Assembly: GCA_046703825.1 (NCBI GenBank)
Contig: JBJKSO010000075.1
Span: 1-64,000, forward strand
Length of the DNA stretch: 64,000 nt
Reading direction: 5' to 3'
Source of the DNA: JBJKSO01 sp046703825
Lineage (GTDB): Bacteria > Chloroflexota > Dormibacteria > Aeolococcales > Bog-877
This document shows positions 34,546-42,451 of this stretch, in pieces. Both the position numbers and the translations under genes were made by a program. The notes beneath the pieces are model-generated. The model searched no databases. It saw nothing but the letters and a program-made list of their open reading frames with translations, and was not told where the DNA came from. Every line of letters begins with the position of its first letter. Positions within the stretch are counted from its first letter, which is position 1.

Positions 34546-35655
34546 GTGGGTCGGCGATTGATCTCGCACTCGCTCTTGTGGGGCCGGCGGCTGGCAGCCC
34601 ACCCCGCGGCGCGGGTGGTCGCGACCCTGCTGGCGGTGGCGGTCTTCGCCCACTCCGTCAACCTGGGCGCGGCCGTGAGCGCCTTCGCGCACCTGAACTG
34701 GCAGTGGACCGTACTGGCGTTCGCCTTCGGAGGCCTCTCGGTCGTGGCCAGCGTGATCGAGTGGGGCGCGTTGCTCCGGGGCGCCGGCAAGGCGCTCGGC
34801 TGGCGCTACATCGGCGGCTGGTACATGAAGGGGCTGTTCATCAACCAGTGCCTTCCCGCCGGGGTCGGGAGCGACGCCGTTCGCGCCGTCCAGGTGGGCC
34901 GGGTTGCGGGCCACGGTCCGGTGATCGCGTCACTGATCGGCAGCCGGATGGCCGGGACCCTGGGCATGGCGGTTTGGGGGCTGGTCGGCGCGCTGCTCCT
35001 ACACGCGGTCTTCAGGATGCCCGACCTGGTCGGGTTCGCCAGCTTCAGCGGGGCCATGCTGCTCGCCTGGGGTCTGGCGCTGGGTGCCGAACACCTGATC
35101 GCCCGGCTGCGGGGCCGCGAGAGCATCGCCCCCGCCTGGCTGCGCCACCCGCTGCGCAAGTACGCCCTTCCGTTCGTCCGGGCACTGGCCAACTACCGGG
35201 GGCGTCCGGCGGCGCTCGCCGTCTCGATCCTGGCCGGTGCGGTGGGCTGGGGGTTGAACCTCTTCTCCATGGAGATGTTCAGCCGCGCCCTCGGCTACGA
35301 CGTGTCATGGATCGTGTTCGCGCTGGCCCTGCCGATCGCGCTGGTGGTGACCTTCATCCCCATCTCCGCCAACGGCATCGGCATCCGCGAGGGGGTGCTG
35401 GTGTTCCTGTTGGTGCAGTTCCACGTGCCGATCGGGGTTGCGGTCGCCTTGAGCCTGTTCATGGACGTGCAATTGCTCCCGTTCGCCATCAGCGGCGGCC
35501 TGCTGCACCTTTGCGAGGCCACCCTGCGCCGCAGCTACCGCTGCTTGGCCCAGGCGCGACCGCGGGGGCCGATGCTGAGGGCCGTCCACAATCCCCTGCA
35601 CTACGTGGTCGCGCCCGAGTCGGTGCTGGAGTTGAGCCACCGCTCCTACCGCTGA
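34546..35655 (+). CDS. UPF0104/lysylphosphatidylglycerol-synthase TM-like membrane protein
   Basis: A 369-residue protein with eight to nine helices. It contains GWYMKGLFINQCLPAGVGSD near 88, the family signature, and VTFIPISANGIGIREG near 275. This TM module is found alone in AglD-like proteins linked to glycolipid synthesis and fused to LPG synthases; the catalytic domain of the latter is absent here. GTG 34546 is preceded by TATCCT at eight bases; ATG 34471 in the same frame would add 25 residues. Its end overlaps the Ada gene tail to tail by ten bases. Confidence 0.8.
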   Translation: MGRRLISHSLLWGRRLAAHPAARVVATLLAVAVFAHSVNLGAAVSAFAHLNWQWTVLAFAFGGLSVVASVIEWGALLRGAGKALGWRYIGGWYMKGLFINQCLPAGVGSDAVRAVQVGRVAGHGPVIASLIGSRMAGTLGMAVWGLVGALLLHAVFRMPDLVGFASFSGAMLLAWGLALGAEHLIARLRGRESIAPAWLRHPLRKYALPFVRALANYRGRPAALAVSILAGAVGWGLNLFSMEMFSRALGYDVSWIVFALALPIALVVTFIPISANGIGIREGVLVFLLVQFHVPIGVAVALSLFMDVQLLPFAISGGLLHLCEATLRRSYRCLAQARPRGPMLRAVHNPLHYVVAPESVLELSHRSYR

Positions 35656-36683
35656 GCCGCGGGCTCTCGCTCGGCACTGAGAATTCTGCGCTTGCGCTCC
35701 GCGCCCCAGCGGTAGCCTCCGCTGTCGCCAGCGGCAGGCACCACTCGGTGGCAAGGCACGATCAGGGCCACCTGGTTGCTCGCGCAGGCGCGGGCCACCG
35801 CTCGGGCGCCGCGGGGCAAGCCGAGGTCGTCCGCGATCTCGCCGTAGCTGGCCGTCTGACCTCTCGGGATCCGCTGCAGCCGCTGCCAGACCCGCCACTG
35901 AAAGAGGGTGCCCTGGAGATCAAGCGGCACCCGCACTCCGGGATCCTGCCCCTCCGCCATCTGGCGAACGACTTCCAGAAGGTGGGCGGTGGACTCCTGG
36001 TCCCTGCAGATGGAAGCTGCACAGAACTCGCGCTCCAGCTCGGCGGCAAGCCCCTCCTCCTCGGCGCCCAGCTTCACCGCGCAGACCCCCAGGTCCGTGG
36101 CTGCGACCAGTAGGGCGCCTAGCGAGCAACCCACCACCCCGTAGCGGATCTCGAGGCCGCCACCCCGGCGCCGATACTGGCCGGGCTTCATGCCCAGGCT
36201 GAGGGCGGTCCGCTCGTAGAGGGCGCGGCTGGAACCGAAGCCGGCCTGGTAGATGGCGTCGGTGACACTCTGGCCGTCCTGGAGCGCCTGCTTGAGACGC
36301 CCGACCCGGACGGCTCGCGCATACGCGGGCGGAGAGACGCCCAGCGCGCGTCGGAAGCGCCGCACCAGGCTGCGGTCGCTGATCCCAACCCAGTCCGCCA
36401 GCGACGACAGCGTCACGGGACCTTCGCTCAACTCGAGCCGTTGACGCACGGCCTCCAGCGCGTGGTCAGCATCGGGCCGGCACTGAAGGCAGGGCCGGAA
36501 GCCCGCCCGAGCCGCCTGGCCGGGGCTGCTGAAGAACCGCAGCTGCTCACGGGGTCCGGGGGCTGCACAACAGCCGAGTCGACAGAAGACGCCGGTGCCG
36601 ACCGCTCCGTAGATGCTCGGCGCCCCCGCCTCACCAAGCTTCGCGGCGGCACCGATGGGATCGGCCGCTGGTTGTACACGCAT
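35646..36683 (-). CDS. ada: Ada: methylphosphotriester sensor and O6-methylguanine-DNA methyltransferase
   Basis: A 345-residue three-part protein. The N-terminal Ada zinc domain has CRLGC (34-38) and CLQC (about 65-68), the four zinc Cys residues, the first being the methyl acceptor in Ada. An AraC-type HTH follows (about 80-170: LSSLADWVGISDRSLVRRF). The C-terminal methyltransferase domain has IVPCHRVVPAAG with the acceptor Cys. It repairs alkylated DNA and should activate its own gene when methylated. ATG 36683 has TAGGCT seven bases upstream and no ribosome binding site. The region GLGCSLG-like VVGCSLGALLVA marks the start of the MGMT N-subdomain. Confidence 0.93.
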   Translation of the reverse strand: MRVQPAADPIGAAAKLGEAGAPSIYGAVGTGVFCRLGCCAAPGPREQLRFFSSPGQAARAGFRPCLQCRPDADHALEAVRQRLELSEGPVTLSSLADWVGISDRSLVRRFRRALGVSPPAYARAVRVGRLKQALQDGQSVTDAIYQAGFGSSRALYERTALSLGMKPGQYRRRGGGLEIRYGVVGCSLGALLVAATDLGVCAVKLGAEEEGLAAELEREFCAASICRDQESTAHLLEVVRQMAEGQDPGVRVPLDLQGTLFQWRVWQRLQRIPRGQTASYGEIADDLGLPRGARAVARACASNQVALIVPCHRVVPAAGDSGGYRWGAERKRRILSAEREPAAQR

Positions 36684-36690
36684 GGGTGGC

Positions 36691-36696
36691 AGCCTA
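36691..36696 (-). promoter_or_regulatory. -10-like TAGGCT for leaderless ada
   Basis: TAGGCT on the minus strand ends seven bases before ATG 36683. It lies in the 33-bp gap after the CDP-alcohol phosphotransferase gene. Confidence 0.45.
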
Positions 36697-36716
36697 GCCG
36701 CCGCGGGACGGACCGG

Positions 36717-37601
36717 CTATCCGGTTTCGGACTGCGTCGCCCACATCCGGCGCGCCAGGATGACGAAGTGGCCGAGGGCGGTGATCGCCAGCAGCGCTCC
36801 CAGCCCCCAATCCACCTGCTGCGCCGGCCCACCGGCGAGTACCAGCAGCGAGGAGACGCCCAGGGTGAGCGCGGTCGCGAAAGTGTTGATCTTGCCCAGC
36901 GGGGTGGCCACCACTTGAGGCGGCTGGTGCAGCCAGGGGTAGAGGGCTAGGAAGCCCAGGGCGGGGAGGCCGTAGCGGGCCAGCACCAGTGCCCCCAACC
37001 AGATCGGCACGAACCCGACCAGCACGCAGCCGATGGTGGCGATGGCGAAGAAGACGGTGTCCATCGCCGGATCCAAGGCCCGGCCCAGCTCGGTGATCGG
37101 CCCGACGCGCCGGGCGATGTAGCCATCGGCCGCGTCCAGCGCCGCAATGGGTGCCGCTGTCGCAAGCAACAGTTCCCTGGCGAGGTGCAAGGGCGGCATC
37201 GCTGCATAAAGCAGCACGGGAATCGCCAGGTAGGCCCTCAGGGCTGTCAGCCCGTTGGGCACTCCCAGGCCATCGAAGGGCCGGCCCTCCGGATAAGTGC
37301 GAAGCAAGGACAAGCCCACAAACAGAAAGCCGGTGACCACCATCCACCAGGCGAGCGCCAGGCCAGCACCGAGCACCGGCGCTCCCCGTAGCATGCCGGC
37401 GGTGGCACCGGCGGCCACTGCCAACGCCAGTCCGGCCGACTCCCACCGGACTGCGGACCAGCGCACCCCGGGGGAGGCGCGCCAGCGAACCACAGCGCCG
37501 CCTGTGAGTCGGCGCAGCGCTCGCCAGGGGCCGCCGCCAAACAGGGTCGGCAATCCCGCCCCAGCGCGCGGGGCGGCCCCGCCACCTGCCCTGTTGGCCA
37601 C
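36717..37601 (-). CDS. CDP-alcohol phosphatidyltransferase family protein
   Basis: A 294-residue membrane enzyme with the full CDP-OH-P motif, reading D-AA-DG-YI-AR, then G, D and D at the standard spacing (DAADGYIARR ... GRALDPAMD, about 157-184). Six or more helices surround it, preceded by a basic Gly/Arg-rich 45-residue N-terminus. It transfers a phospho-alcohol from CDP-alcohol to an acceptor alcohol in phospholipid synthesis. The acceptor cannot be inferred. GTG 37601 is preceded by TACGCT at six bases. It lies 26 bases downstream of an unknown gene on the same strand. Confidence 0.87.
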   Translation of the reverse strand: MANRAGGGAAPRAGAGLPTLFGGGPWRALRRLTGGAVVRWRASPGVRWSAVRWESAGLALAVAAGATAGMLRGAPVLGAGLALAWWMVVTGFLFVGLSLLRTYPEGRPFDGLGVPNGLTALRAYLAIPVLLYAAMPPLHLARELLLATAAPIAALDAADGYIARRVGPITELGRALDPAMDTVFFAIATIGCVLVGFVPIWLGALVLARYGLPALGFLALYPWLHQPPQVVATPLGKINTFATALTLGVSSLLVLAGGPAQQVDWGLGALLAITALGHFVILARRMWATQSETG

Positions 37602-37607
37602 AGTGAG

Positions 37608-37613
37608 AGCGTA
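37608..37613 (-). promoter_or_regulatory. -10-like TACGCT for the CDP-alcohol phosphotransferase gene
   Basis: TACGCT on the minus strand is separated by six bases from GTG 37601. There is no Shine-Dalgarno sequence between them, so a leaderless transcript is expected. Confidence 0.45.
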
Positions 37614-37627
37614 AGTGCTGGGAACGC

Positions 37628-38305
37628 TCAGTCGGCCGGGCGAGCCACCACGAGGTTGGCTGGCTTGATCACCTTGGCTCCGCTGCCGACCGCACGGCAG
37701 GCCGCCAGCATCGCCTGGGGAACTCGGCCGTCAGGCCAGAGGAGCCAGGCCTGGATGTCGAGGTACTTGTCGACCGTGGTTGCGGAGCGGTAGTCGAGGA
37801 CCGCGTCGTCCAGCATCCACGCCCAGTCGCGGTCGTCGACCACGACCCAAAGTCCAGAGAGCCTGGGCTCGTTGCGTAGCAGCTCGGCGGCGGCTTTGCT
37901 TCGGTCCCAGTCGCCGCCCAACCGCGCAGTCGCAGCCTTGCTCTCCAGCGTGGGCGGTAGCGATTCGTCCTCGAGGTACAGGCGCACCGCCTCGACAAGT
38001 AGAGCAACCGCATCCTCCAAGAGTCCCCGCGCCTCGGGGAGGACCCGCAGGGCCCGGGCGAACAGAGCCACCCTGCCCTCGGCGCTCTCTCCTGTCAGTC
38101 CGATGGGAGCCCGAACCAAGCTATCTGCCGCCCTGGCGTCGACCGCGCCGCCGTCGATCTCCCTGAGCAGGGGCCAGCGCCCGGCGCGGCGGAAGCTGCG
38201 ATAGACCGAGCCCAAGAGCGCCCGGTGCTCCCCCGCCCACGCCGCTGCCTGGATGAGCATCTCTGCCCGAAGCTCGGCGCCTTGATCTCTCGGCCCTTCG
38301 CTCAT
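37628..38305 (-). CDS. Hypothetical protein
   Basis: A 225-residue soluble protein from ATG 38305 (MSEGPRDQG); ATG 38329 in the same frame would add eight residues. It is rich in Ala, Arg and Leu. The helical first half contains AEMLIQAAAWAGEHRALLG. The second half has LWVVVDDRDWAWMLDDAVLDY and ends GAKVIKPANLVVARPAD. I do not recognise a family. The even codon use and lack of frame interruption support a real gene. It is divergent from the MarR gene across 155 bp. Confidence 0.6.
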   Translation of the reverse strand: MSEGPRDQGAELRAEMLIQAAAWAGEHRALLGSVYRSFRRAGRWPLLREIDGGAVDARAADSLVRAPIGLTGESAEGRVALFARALRVLPEARGLLEDAVALLVEAVRLYLEDESLPPTLESKAATARLGGDWDRSKAAAELLRNEPRLSGLWVVVDDRDWAWMLDDAVLDYRSATTVDKYLDIQAWLLWPDGRVPQAMLAACRAVGSGAKVIKPANLVVARPAD

Positions 38306-38404
38306 CGCTCCATGGTCTCGCAGATTCATAGCCTTCGCTTGGCCCACTTGAACCGTTTGATGGCCGAAGGTAACCCGGGCCAAGACCCTGATGGCGGCAG
38401 CGGG

Positions 38405-38410
38405 TATGCT
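38405..38410 (+). promoter_or_regulatory. Candidate -10 (TATGCT) for the MarR gene
   Basis: TATGCT lies about 50 bases upstream of GTG 38461. Unlike the leaderless genes of the window, this transcript would keep a leader with a Shine-Dalgarno sequence. No -35 is evident. Confidence 0.3.
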
Positions 38411-38460
38411 GGTGCGACTGTCTCCCAACCGACGGGGTCGTGCGCTTCTGGAGTGGGCAA

Positions 38461-38979
38461 GTGGCGGAATCCGAGCGGCGCCGGAGCCATTACAACTGGA
38501 CCGCGGACGAGCTAGTCTCCCAGTTTGAGCGATTGAGGCAGCACTTCAGCGCCCTGCTGGATGCCCCTATACCAGTAGATAACTCCCGGGGCGAAGAAGC
38601 TGTCACCGCCCGTCAACTCGACGCGCTACGGGTGATCGAGCCCGGCCGCACCACCATGCGAAAGGTGGCCACCCTGCTGGGCATATCACACGGATCGGCC
38701 ACTTCGATCTCAGACCGGTTGGTGCGGGCAGGGCTCGCCGAGCGCCAGTTTGACGACAGTGATCGGAGGCTCGTCTACCTCGTCATCACCGACGACGGGC
38801 GCTCGGTGCTGGAGCAGGCTCGCGAGCGCCAGACGCGCGCCATCGCCGCCGTGTCGCAAAGGCTGGACGGTCGTCTGGTGCCGGTCGGAGACTGTGCGGC
38901 CGAGTTGCTGGAGCTGCTGGCGGATACGGCCGAGGAACTCTCGGCCGACGACAGCGCCGCGGAGGCGCACTCCTCCTAG
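38461..38979 (+). CDS. MarR-family transcriptional regulator
   Basis: A 172-residue winged-helix regulator. It contains ARQLDALRVIEPGRTTMRKV, then the recognition region LLGISHGSATSISDRLVRAG and the wing ERQFDDSDRRLVYLVITDDG, with dimerisation helices at both ends. GTG 38461 is preferred because GGAG lies seven bases upstream; GTG 38440 is a weaker alternative. Members respond to phenolics, antibiotics or oxidants. The target may be the divergent unknown gene or the DUF1801 gene downstream. Confidence 0.85.
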   Translation: MAESERRRSHYNWTADELVSQFERLRQHFSALLDAPIPVDNSRGEEAVTARQLDALRVIEPGRTTMRKVATLLGISHGSATSISDRLVRAGLAERQFDDSDRRLVYLVITDDGRSVLEQARERQTRAIAAVSQRLDGRLVPVGDCAAELLELLADTAEELSADDSAAEAHSS

Positions 38980-39157
38980 AGTTCGCGCCTTACCGCTTGC
39001 CGAAGTTGTTCCAACCGTTGCCGACCAACTCCACGAGTCAAGGATGGAAATGCGATGGGCGGGACCCGCCGACCCGCCAGAAGCGCAGCACCGTGCTGGG
39101 GCTGGTTCCCGCCCGCCGGGTGACGATACGGAGCCGCGGGCGGTTAGCCCGGCTCGG

Positions 39158-39188
39158 TTGTCAGCACGCCTGGCATTGGCCCTACCAT
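39158..39188 (+). promoter_or_regulatory. Candidate promoter for the DUF1801 gene
   Basis: TTGTCA (39158-39163) and TACCAT (39183-39188) are 19 bases apart, in the 243-bp gap after marR. The predicted start leaves a leader of about 28 bases that contains the GGAGG ribosome binding site. Confidence 0.35.
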
Positions 39189-39222
39189 CCCCGTGAACTG
39201 ATCGTGCCGGAGGCGAAACAGG

Positions 39223-39687
39223 ATGAGCCAAGACAAGGGCGCCCCCAGACCGGCGCCCCGCACCAGAGGCGGAGAACCCACTTCGTTGACCGCCGAGGAG
39301 CGGGCAGCGATGAAGGAGACGGTCAACGAGCGCAGGCGCTATCGCTCGGGTGTGGCGGATGGAGAAGGCGACGTGATGGCCAAGATCGCCGAGATGGCCG
39401 AACCCGATCGGGCCATGGCGGAGCGGCTCCACGCCCTCGTCAAGGCCAGCGCGCCGGATCTGGCTCCGAGAACCTGGTACGGGATGCCCGCTTATACCAA
39501 GGACGGCAAGGTGGTCTGCTTCTTCCAGAGTGGCGAGAAGTTCAAATCGAGATACGCGACGTTCGGTTTCCAGCAAGCTGCCAACCTCGACGACGGGGAC
39601 ATTTGGCCAACCTCATTCGCACTGAAGCGCCTAACCGCCGCCGTTGAAGAGAGGATCGGCCAGCTTGTAAAAAGGGCTGCCAGCTGA
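39223..39687 (+). CDS. DUF1801 (YdhG-like) domain protein
   Basis: A 154-residue protein. The C-terminal two-thirds match DUF1801/YdhG_co: LHALVKASAPDLAPRTWYG, MPAYTKDGKVVCFFQSGEK and YATFGFQQAANLDDGD. The N-terminal 45 residues are polar and probably flexible. Members include a Bacillus protein proposed as an iron chaperone, but most are uncharacterised. ATG 39223 has GGAGG nine bases upstream. It stands alone on the strand with its own candidate promoter. Confidence 0.82.
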   Translation: MSQDKGAPRPAPRTRGGEPTSLTAEERAAMKETVNERRRYRSGVADGEGDVMAKIAEMAEPDRAMAERLHALVKASAPDLAPRTWYGMPAYTKDGKVVCFFQSGEKFKSRYATFGFQQAANLDDGDIWPTSFALKRLTAAVEERIGQLVKRAAS

Positions 39688-40394
39688 GACGACGACTCTA
39701 GTTGGCTTGGCAGCGCGAGCGCCCACCCAGGCGGCGTCGGAACTGTTCGCCTTTGCCCCAACGCATACTCCGAGCCTCGCCCGACCGGAAACAGCCGGCT
39801 CCTCCCCTCGACCAGCACCCGAGAGTCTCCCAGGCTTCCGTCGAACGGATGACCTCGAGGTGGGGGGAAACCATCGTGGCCGACGCAACATCCAACAGCG
39901 GCGCAGTGCCGCGGGCGTGGTGGTCGGCCGATCCCTGAGGAGTCGCCCCTATCGGCGCCCGGTCGGCCTGGATCTACTTGGCATACTCTTGGACCATGAC
40001 CGCGGAGCGCACGCATTGACCGCGGCCCTCGGCTTCGGGTTGGGCACGCACGGTGTTGTTGAGCGGCCCCTGATCCAGGCGGACCTGGGCCAAGACGCGC
40101 CGGTGCGGCGACCGGGACAACTCCTGAGCCAGCGCGTCCGGGGCTCCTCGTCCCCGGTTCAGCTCACCGGTGGCCGCGCCAAAATCATGCGCTGCCAAAA
40201 CTTGGGAATCGCTGACGTCGCTGACCTGGCGGGAGCGCCTACCGACATGGGCAGGTCCATGAAGCCCGCTGTCCCGAACGGGTGGCAATCTCTTGCCCGT
40301 TGTCGGTACTTGAAGTGGGCCCTCCGGAATGCTCGAGCCAGGGACAGCGGCGCGCAGTTGCTAGAAATGCGGGTAAGTCGCTGGTACCAAACGC
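39688..40394. other. Gene-poor stretch before tRNA-Arg(CCT)
   Basis: Frames are open on both strands (plus 39707-40432, minus 39974-40288), but the translations have no recognisable motif, are rich in Arg and Pro, and have no ribosome binding site. The plus-strand frame would run into the tRNA. I see no gene that I can support, no repeat and no integrase remnant. Confidence 0.5.
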
Positions 40395-40470
40395 GCCCTC
40401 GTAGCTCAGGGGATAGAGCAGCGGTTTCCTAAACCGCGTGTCGGAGGTTCGAGTCCTTCCGGGGGCACCA
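40395..40470 (+). tRNA. tRNA-Arg (anticodon CCT), CCA encoded
   Basis: The acceptor gccctcg pairs with cgggggc (one G-T). The D arm is gctc/gagc. The anticodon stem gcggt/accgc holds ttcctaa, giving anticodon CCT, which reads AGG. The T arm ggagg/ccttc encloses ttcgagt. ACCA closes the gene at 40467-40470. Confidence 0.95.
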
Positions 40471-40480
40471 CGTTTTGAAT

Positions 40481-41338
40481 TCAGTGAACGCCCCGCACGA
40501 CCCCCTCGACCGGCGGCCGGCTGCTCCGGGGGCTGCCAAGACGGCCCCAGACGACCCTGAGCCCCAACCCAGTGGCAAGGTCAGCCGCCTGCCCTAGACC
40601 GGCACCCAACTGCTCTGGGGAGTGAGCATCGCTGCCGATCGTCACCTGAGTCCCGCCCGCCTCGCGCCACCAGCTCAGCACTTCGGGGCTAGGGCACAAT
40701 CCCTGGTCCCAGGTAAGGCCCCCGCTGGTGTTGAGCTCCAGTACAACCCCGCAGCTGACCGCGGTCTGCAGCACCGCGCGGATTTGATCCTCGTGATCGG
40801 TCGACCGGTATTTCGGCCAGCGCCGCGGCCAGTAGCGTCTGAAGTACTCGAGGTGGGTGAGAACCTGGAACTCCACGGGTCCCGTTAGGAGCTGGGCCAC
40901 CTCGTCCAGGTAGCTCTCGACCGTCACCCGGGGATCCCCCCAACCCTCGCCCTCCAATCCACTCAGGTCCGCCAGCTGATGCTCGTTTTCCACGCGATGA
41001 ACTGAGCCAAGCACCAGGTCGAAATCGGCGCTGGCCAGTAGGGCGGTCGATGCCTCGGCGAACCGGTGCGGCTCACCAAGCTCCACCCCTTTGAGGACGA
41101 GCAACTTCGGGTAGCGGGAGCGGCAGCGCTCGATCGAGTCCAGGTAGCCATCCAGGTCAAACGCAGCTGCATCCCCCTCCGGGAGATGATCTGCGTGCTC
41201 CGTGAAGGCCAGGCCGCCCAATCCCGCCTGCTCGGCCATCTGGCAGGTTCCTAGCATCGAGCCCTGACGAGCGTCCCACGACCACTCAGAGTGGACGTGG
41301 GAATCGAACCCGATCTGGGCGCGGCCGGCGGGGCTCAC
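40481..41338 (-). CDS. hisJ: PHP-domain histidinol-phosphatase
   Basis: A 285-residue PHP-fold metallophosphatase. It has FDSHVHSEWSWDA (HxH), FTEHADHLP, KGVELGEP, LGSVHRVEN, THLEYFRRYWP and IGSDAHSPEQLG, covering the metal-binding His, Glu and Asp positions of HisJ/HisK. It should hydrolyse histidinol phosphate to histidinol, the one step not otherwise covered in the locus. GTG 41338 overlaps the hisA TGA (GTGA) with AAGG seven bases upstream; ATG 41344 is the alternative. It forms a two-gene leftward unit with hisA and ends just past tRNA-Arg(CCT), which is on the other strand. Confidence 0.85.
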   Translation of the reverse strand: MSPAGRAQIGFDSHVHSEWSWDARQGSMLGTCQMAEQAGLGGLAFTEHADHLPEGDAAAFDLDGYLDSIERCRSRYPKLLVLKGVELGEPHRFAEASTALLASADFDLVLGSVHRVENEHQLADLSGLEGEGWGDPRVTVESYLDEVAQLLTGPVEFQVLTHLEYFRRYWPRRWPKYRSTDHEDQIRAVLQTAVSCGVVLELNTSGGLTWDQGLCPSPEVLSWWREAGGTQVTIGSDAHSPEQLGAGLGQAADLATGLGLRVVWGRLGSPRSSRPPVEGVVRGVH

Positions 41339-42045
41339 CGGCATGCCTTCACAGCTTCTGCCAGGGACATCCGCCGTTCCAGAAGCGCCCTTCCGATCAC
41401 CACACCTTCCAATCCTGCTGACTTCAGCGCGCTTAGATCGGCCAGGGCGCCGACGCCGCCGGCGGCAATCACCGGCACCCCCAGCTGGGACAGCGCGTGC
41501 AGTGAACCGACCCGACTGCCGGAGAGGGTCCCGTCCCGTGACACATTGGTGTGAATGAGGCGTCTCACCCCGGCGTCGATGGCTTGCCGCGCACCCTCCA
41601 GCAGACTGAGTCCGCTGGCCTGGGTCCATCCCCGCACCAGCAAGCGCGAGCCGCGTGAGTCGAGGCTCACCGCCACCTGCTCCCCGAACTTGGCGACGAG
41701 CCGCTCCAGCCAGGCGGGTCGCTCCAGCGCCGCAGTGCCGACCACGACCCGTTGGACACCGGAGTCGATCATGGCGGCGACCGCCGAACAGCTACGGGCG
41801 CCACCGCCGACTTGAATCCGCAACCCAGAGCAGCGCACCAGCTGCTGCACCAGGTTCAGGTGCCTCCAAGTCCCGTCCCGAGCTCCGTCCAAGTCGACAA
41901 CGTGCAACCACTCGGCGCCTTCCTGCCAGTACCGCTCCGCGAGGTCCAGAGGAGTGAAAGGGTACGAGAGCACGCGGTCATACCTGCCTTGCACCAGGCG
42001 CACCGGGCGCCCTCCCAGGAGGTCGACCGCCGGAAGGATCAGCAC
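41335..42045 (-). CDS. hisA: ProFAR isomerase (HisA)
   Basis: A 236-residue (beta/alpha)8 barrel isomerising ProFAR to PRFAR. It has ILPAVDLLGG with Asp8 as general base, LHVVDLDGARDG, QVGGGARS, VSLDSRG with the general-acid Asp129, and HTNVSRDGTLSG and AAGGVGALADL as phosphate-binding loops. The Thr-Asn pair replaces the usual Thr-Asp in the TDI motif. GTG 42045 starts the gene. It is divergent from the regulator-hisG arm, with 88 bp between, and is coupled to the phosphatase gene. Dual PriA activity towards tryptophan intermediates cannot be excluded, but no trp context is visible. Confidence 0.92.
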   Translation of the reverse strand: MLILPAVDLLGGRPVRLVQGRYDRVLSYPFTPLDLAERYWQEGAEWLHVVDLDGARDGTWRHLNLVQQLVRCSGLRIQVGGGARSCSAVAAMIDSGVQRVVVGTAALERPAWLERLVAKFGEQVAVSLDSRGSRLLVRGWTQASGLSLLEGARQAIDAGVRRLIHTNVSRDGTLSGSRVGSLHALSQLGVPVIAAGGVGALADLSALKSAGLEGVVIGRALLERRMSLAEAVKACR

Positions 42046-42106
42046 CTCAATTGGGCTGGCTGGAGGTGACCCCAGCCCGCGGCGTCCATTTGGTGGTGGC
42101 CGTGTC

Positions 42107-42133
42107 GTGCTAGCACGCTAGTATGCTAATGCC
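42107..42133 (+). promoter_or_regulatory. TrpR-like operator (CTAG-N4-CTAG) abutting a leaderless promoter
   Basis: GTGCTAGCAC is a perfect 10-base palindrome at 42107-42116. CTAG occurs at 42110-42113 and 42118-42121, with a third partial site CTAA at 42126-42129, all spaced by eight bases. TATGCT (42122-42127) is the -10, and GTG 42134 follows after six bases. The E. coli trp operator has two CTAG cores at this same spacing. The adjacent gene encodes a TrpR/YerC-type protein, so autoregulation and control of the his genes is the simplest reading (inference). Confidence 0.6.
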
Positions 42134-42451
42134 GTGGAGCAAAGCTCTGGAGCCGACCCTTCCACGGAGAGTGACGCCCAGTTCCGGGACCTGGTCCGGG
42201 CCATCGCCTCCGTCCAGAGCGAGGAGGAGGCGGCGGCTTTCCTCCGAGACCTTTGCACCGTTCAGGAACTCCAGGCCCTCGGCTCCCGATGGTTGGTGGC
42301 GCGGCTGCTGGATCGGGGAATGCATTACAGCGCCGTGGCCGAGCAGACTGGGGCCAGCCCCACCACCATCAGCCGCGTCAACACCTGGCTTCGGTACGGC
42401 CGCGGCGGCTATCGCACGATGCTGGCCCGTTGGTCCGAGCGCGGCTGGTGA
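42134..42451 (+). CDS. TrpR/YerC-family DNA-binding protein, probable his regulator
   Basis: A 105-residue member of the TrpR superfamily (YerC/YecD group). It has an N-terminal helical region with EEEAAAFLRDLCTVQELQAL, then the HTH YSAVAEQTGASPTTISRVNTWL followed by RYGRGGYRTML. YerC-type proteins in Firmicutes have been proposed, from comparative genomics, as repressors of histidine synthesis (HisR). Its place as first gene of the his operon, overlapping hisG by GTGA, fits that role strongly. GTG 42134 is six bases after the -10, with no ribosome binding site. The ligand is unproven; histidine is the obvious candidate. Confidence 0.85.
   Translation: MEQSSGADPSTESDAQFRDLVRAIASVQSEEEAAAFLRDLCTVQELQALGSRWLVARLLDRGMHYSAVAEQTGASPTTISRVNTWLRYGRGGYRTMLARWSERGW

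Noticed and set aside
39131..39155. Hairpin after the MarR gene as a terminator
   Set aside because: The stem is interrupted by a bulge and no T-run follows.
39707..40432. Plus-strand 241-codon frame before tRNA-Arg(CCT)
   Set aside because: It has no motif or ribosome binding site and would end inside the tRNA gene.
40395..40470. tRNA-Arg(CCT) as an integration site of a mobile element
   Set aside because: No integrase, no direct repeat of the tRNA 3' end nearby, and the flanking genes are metabolic. The gene-poor stretch beside it is not enough.
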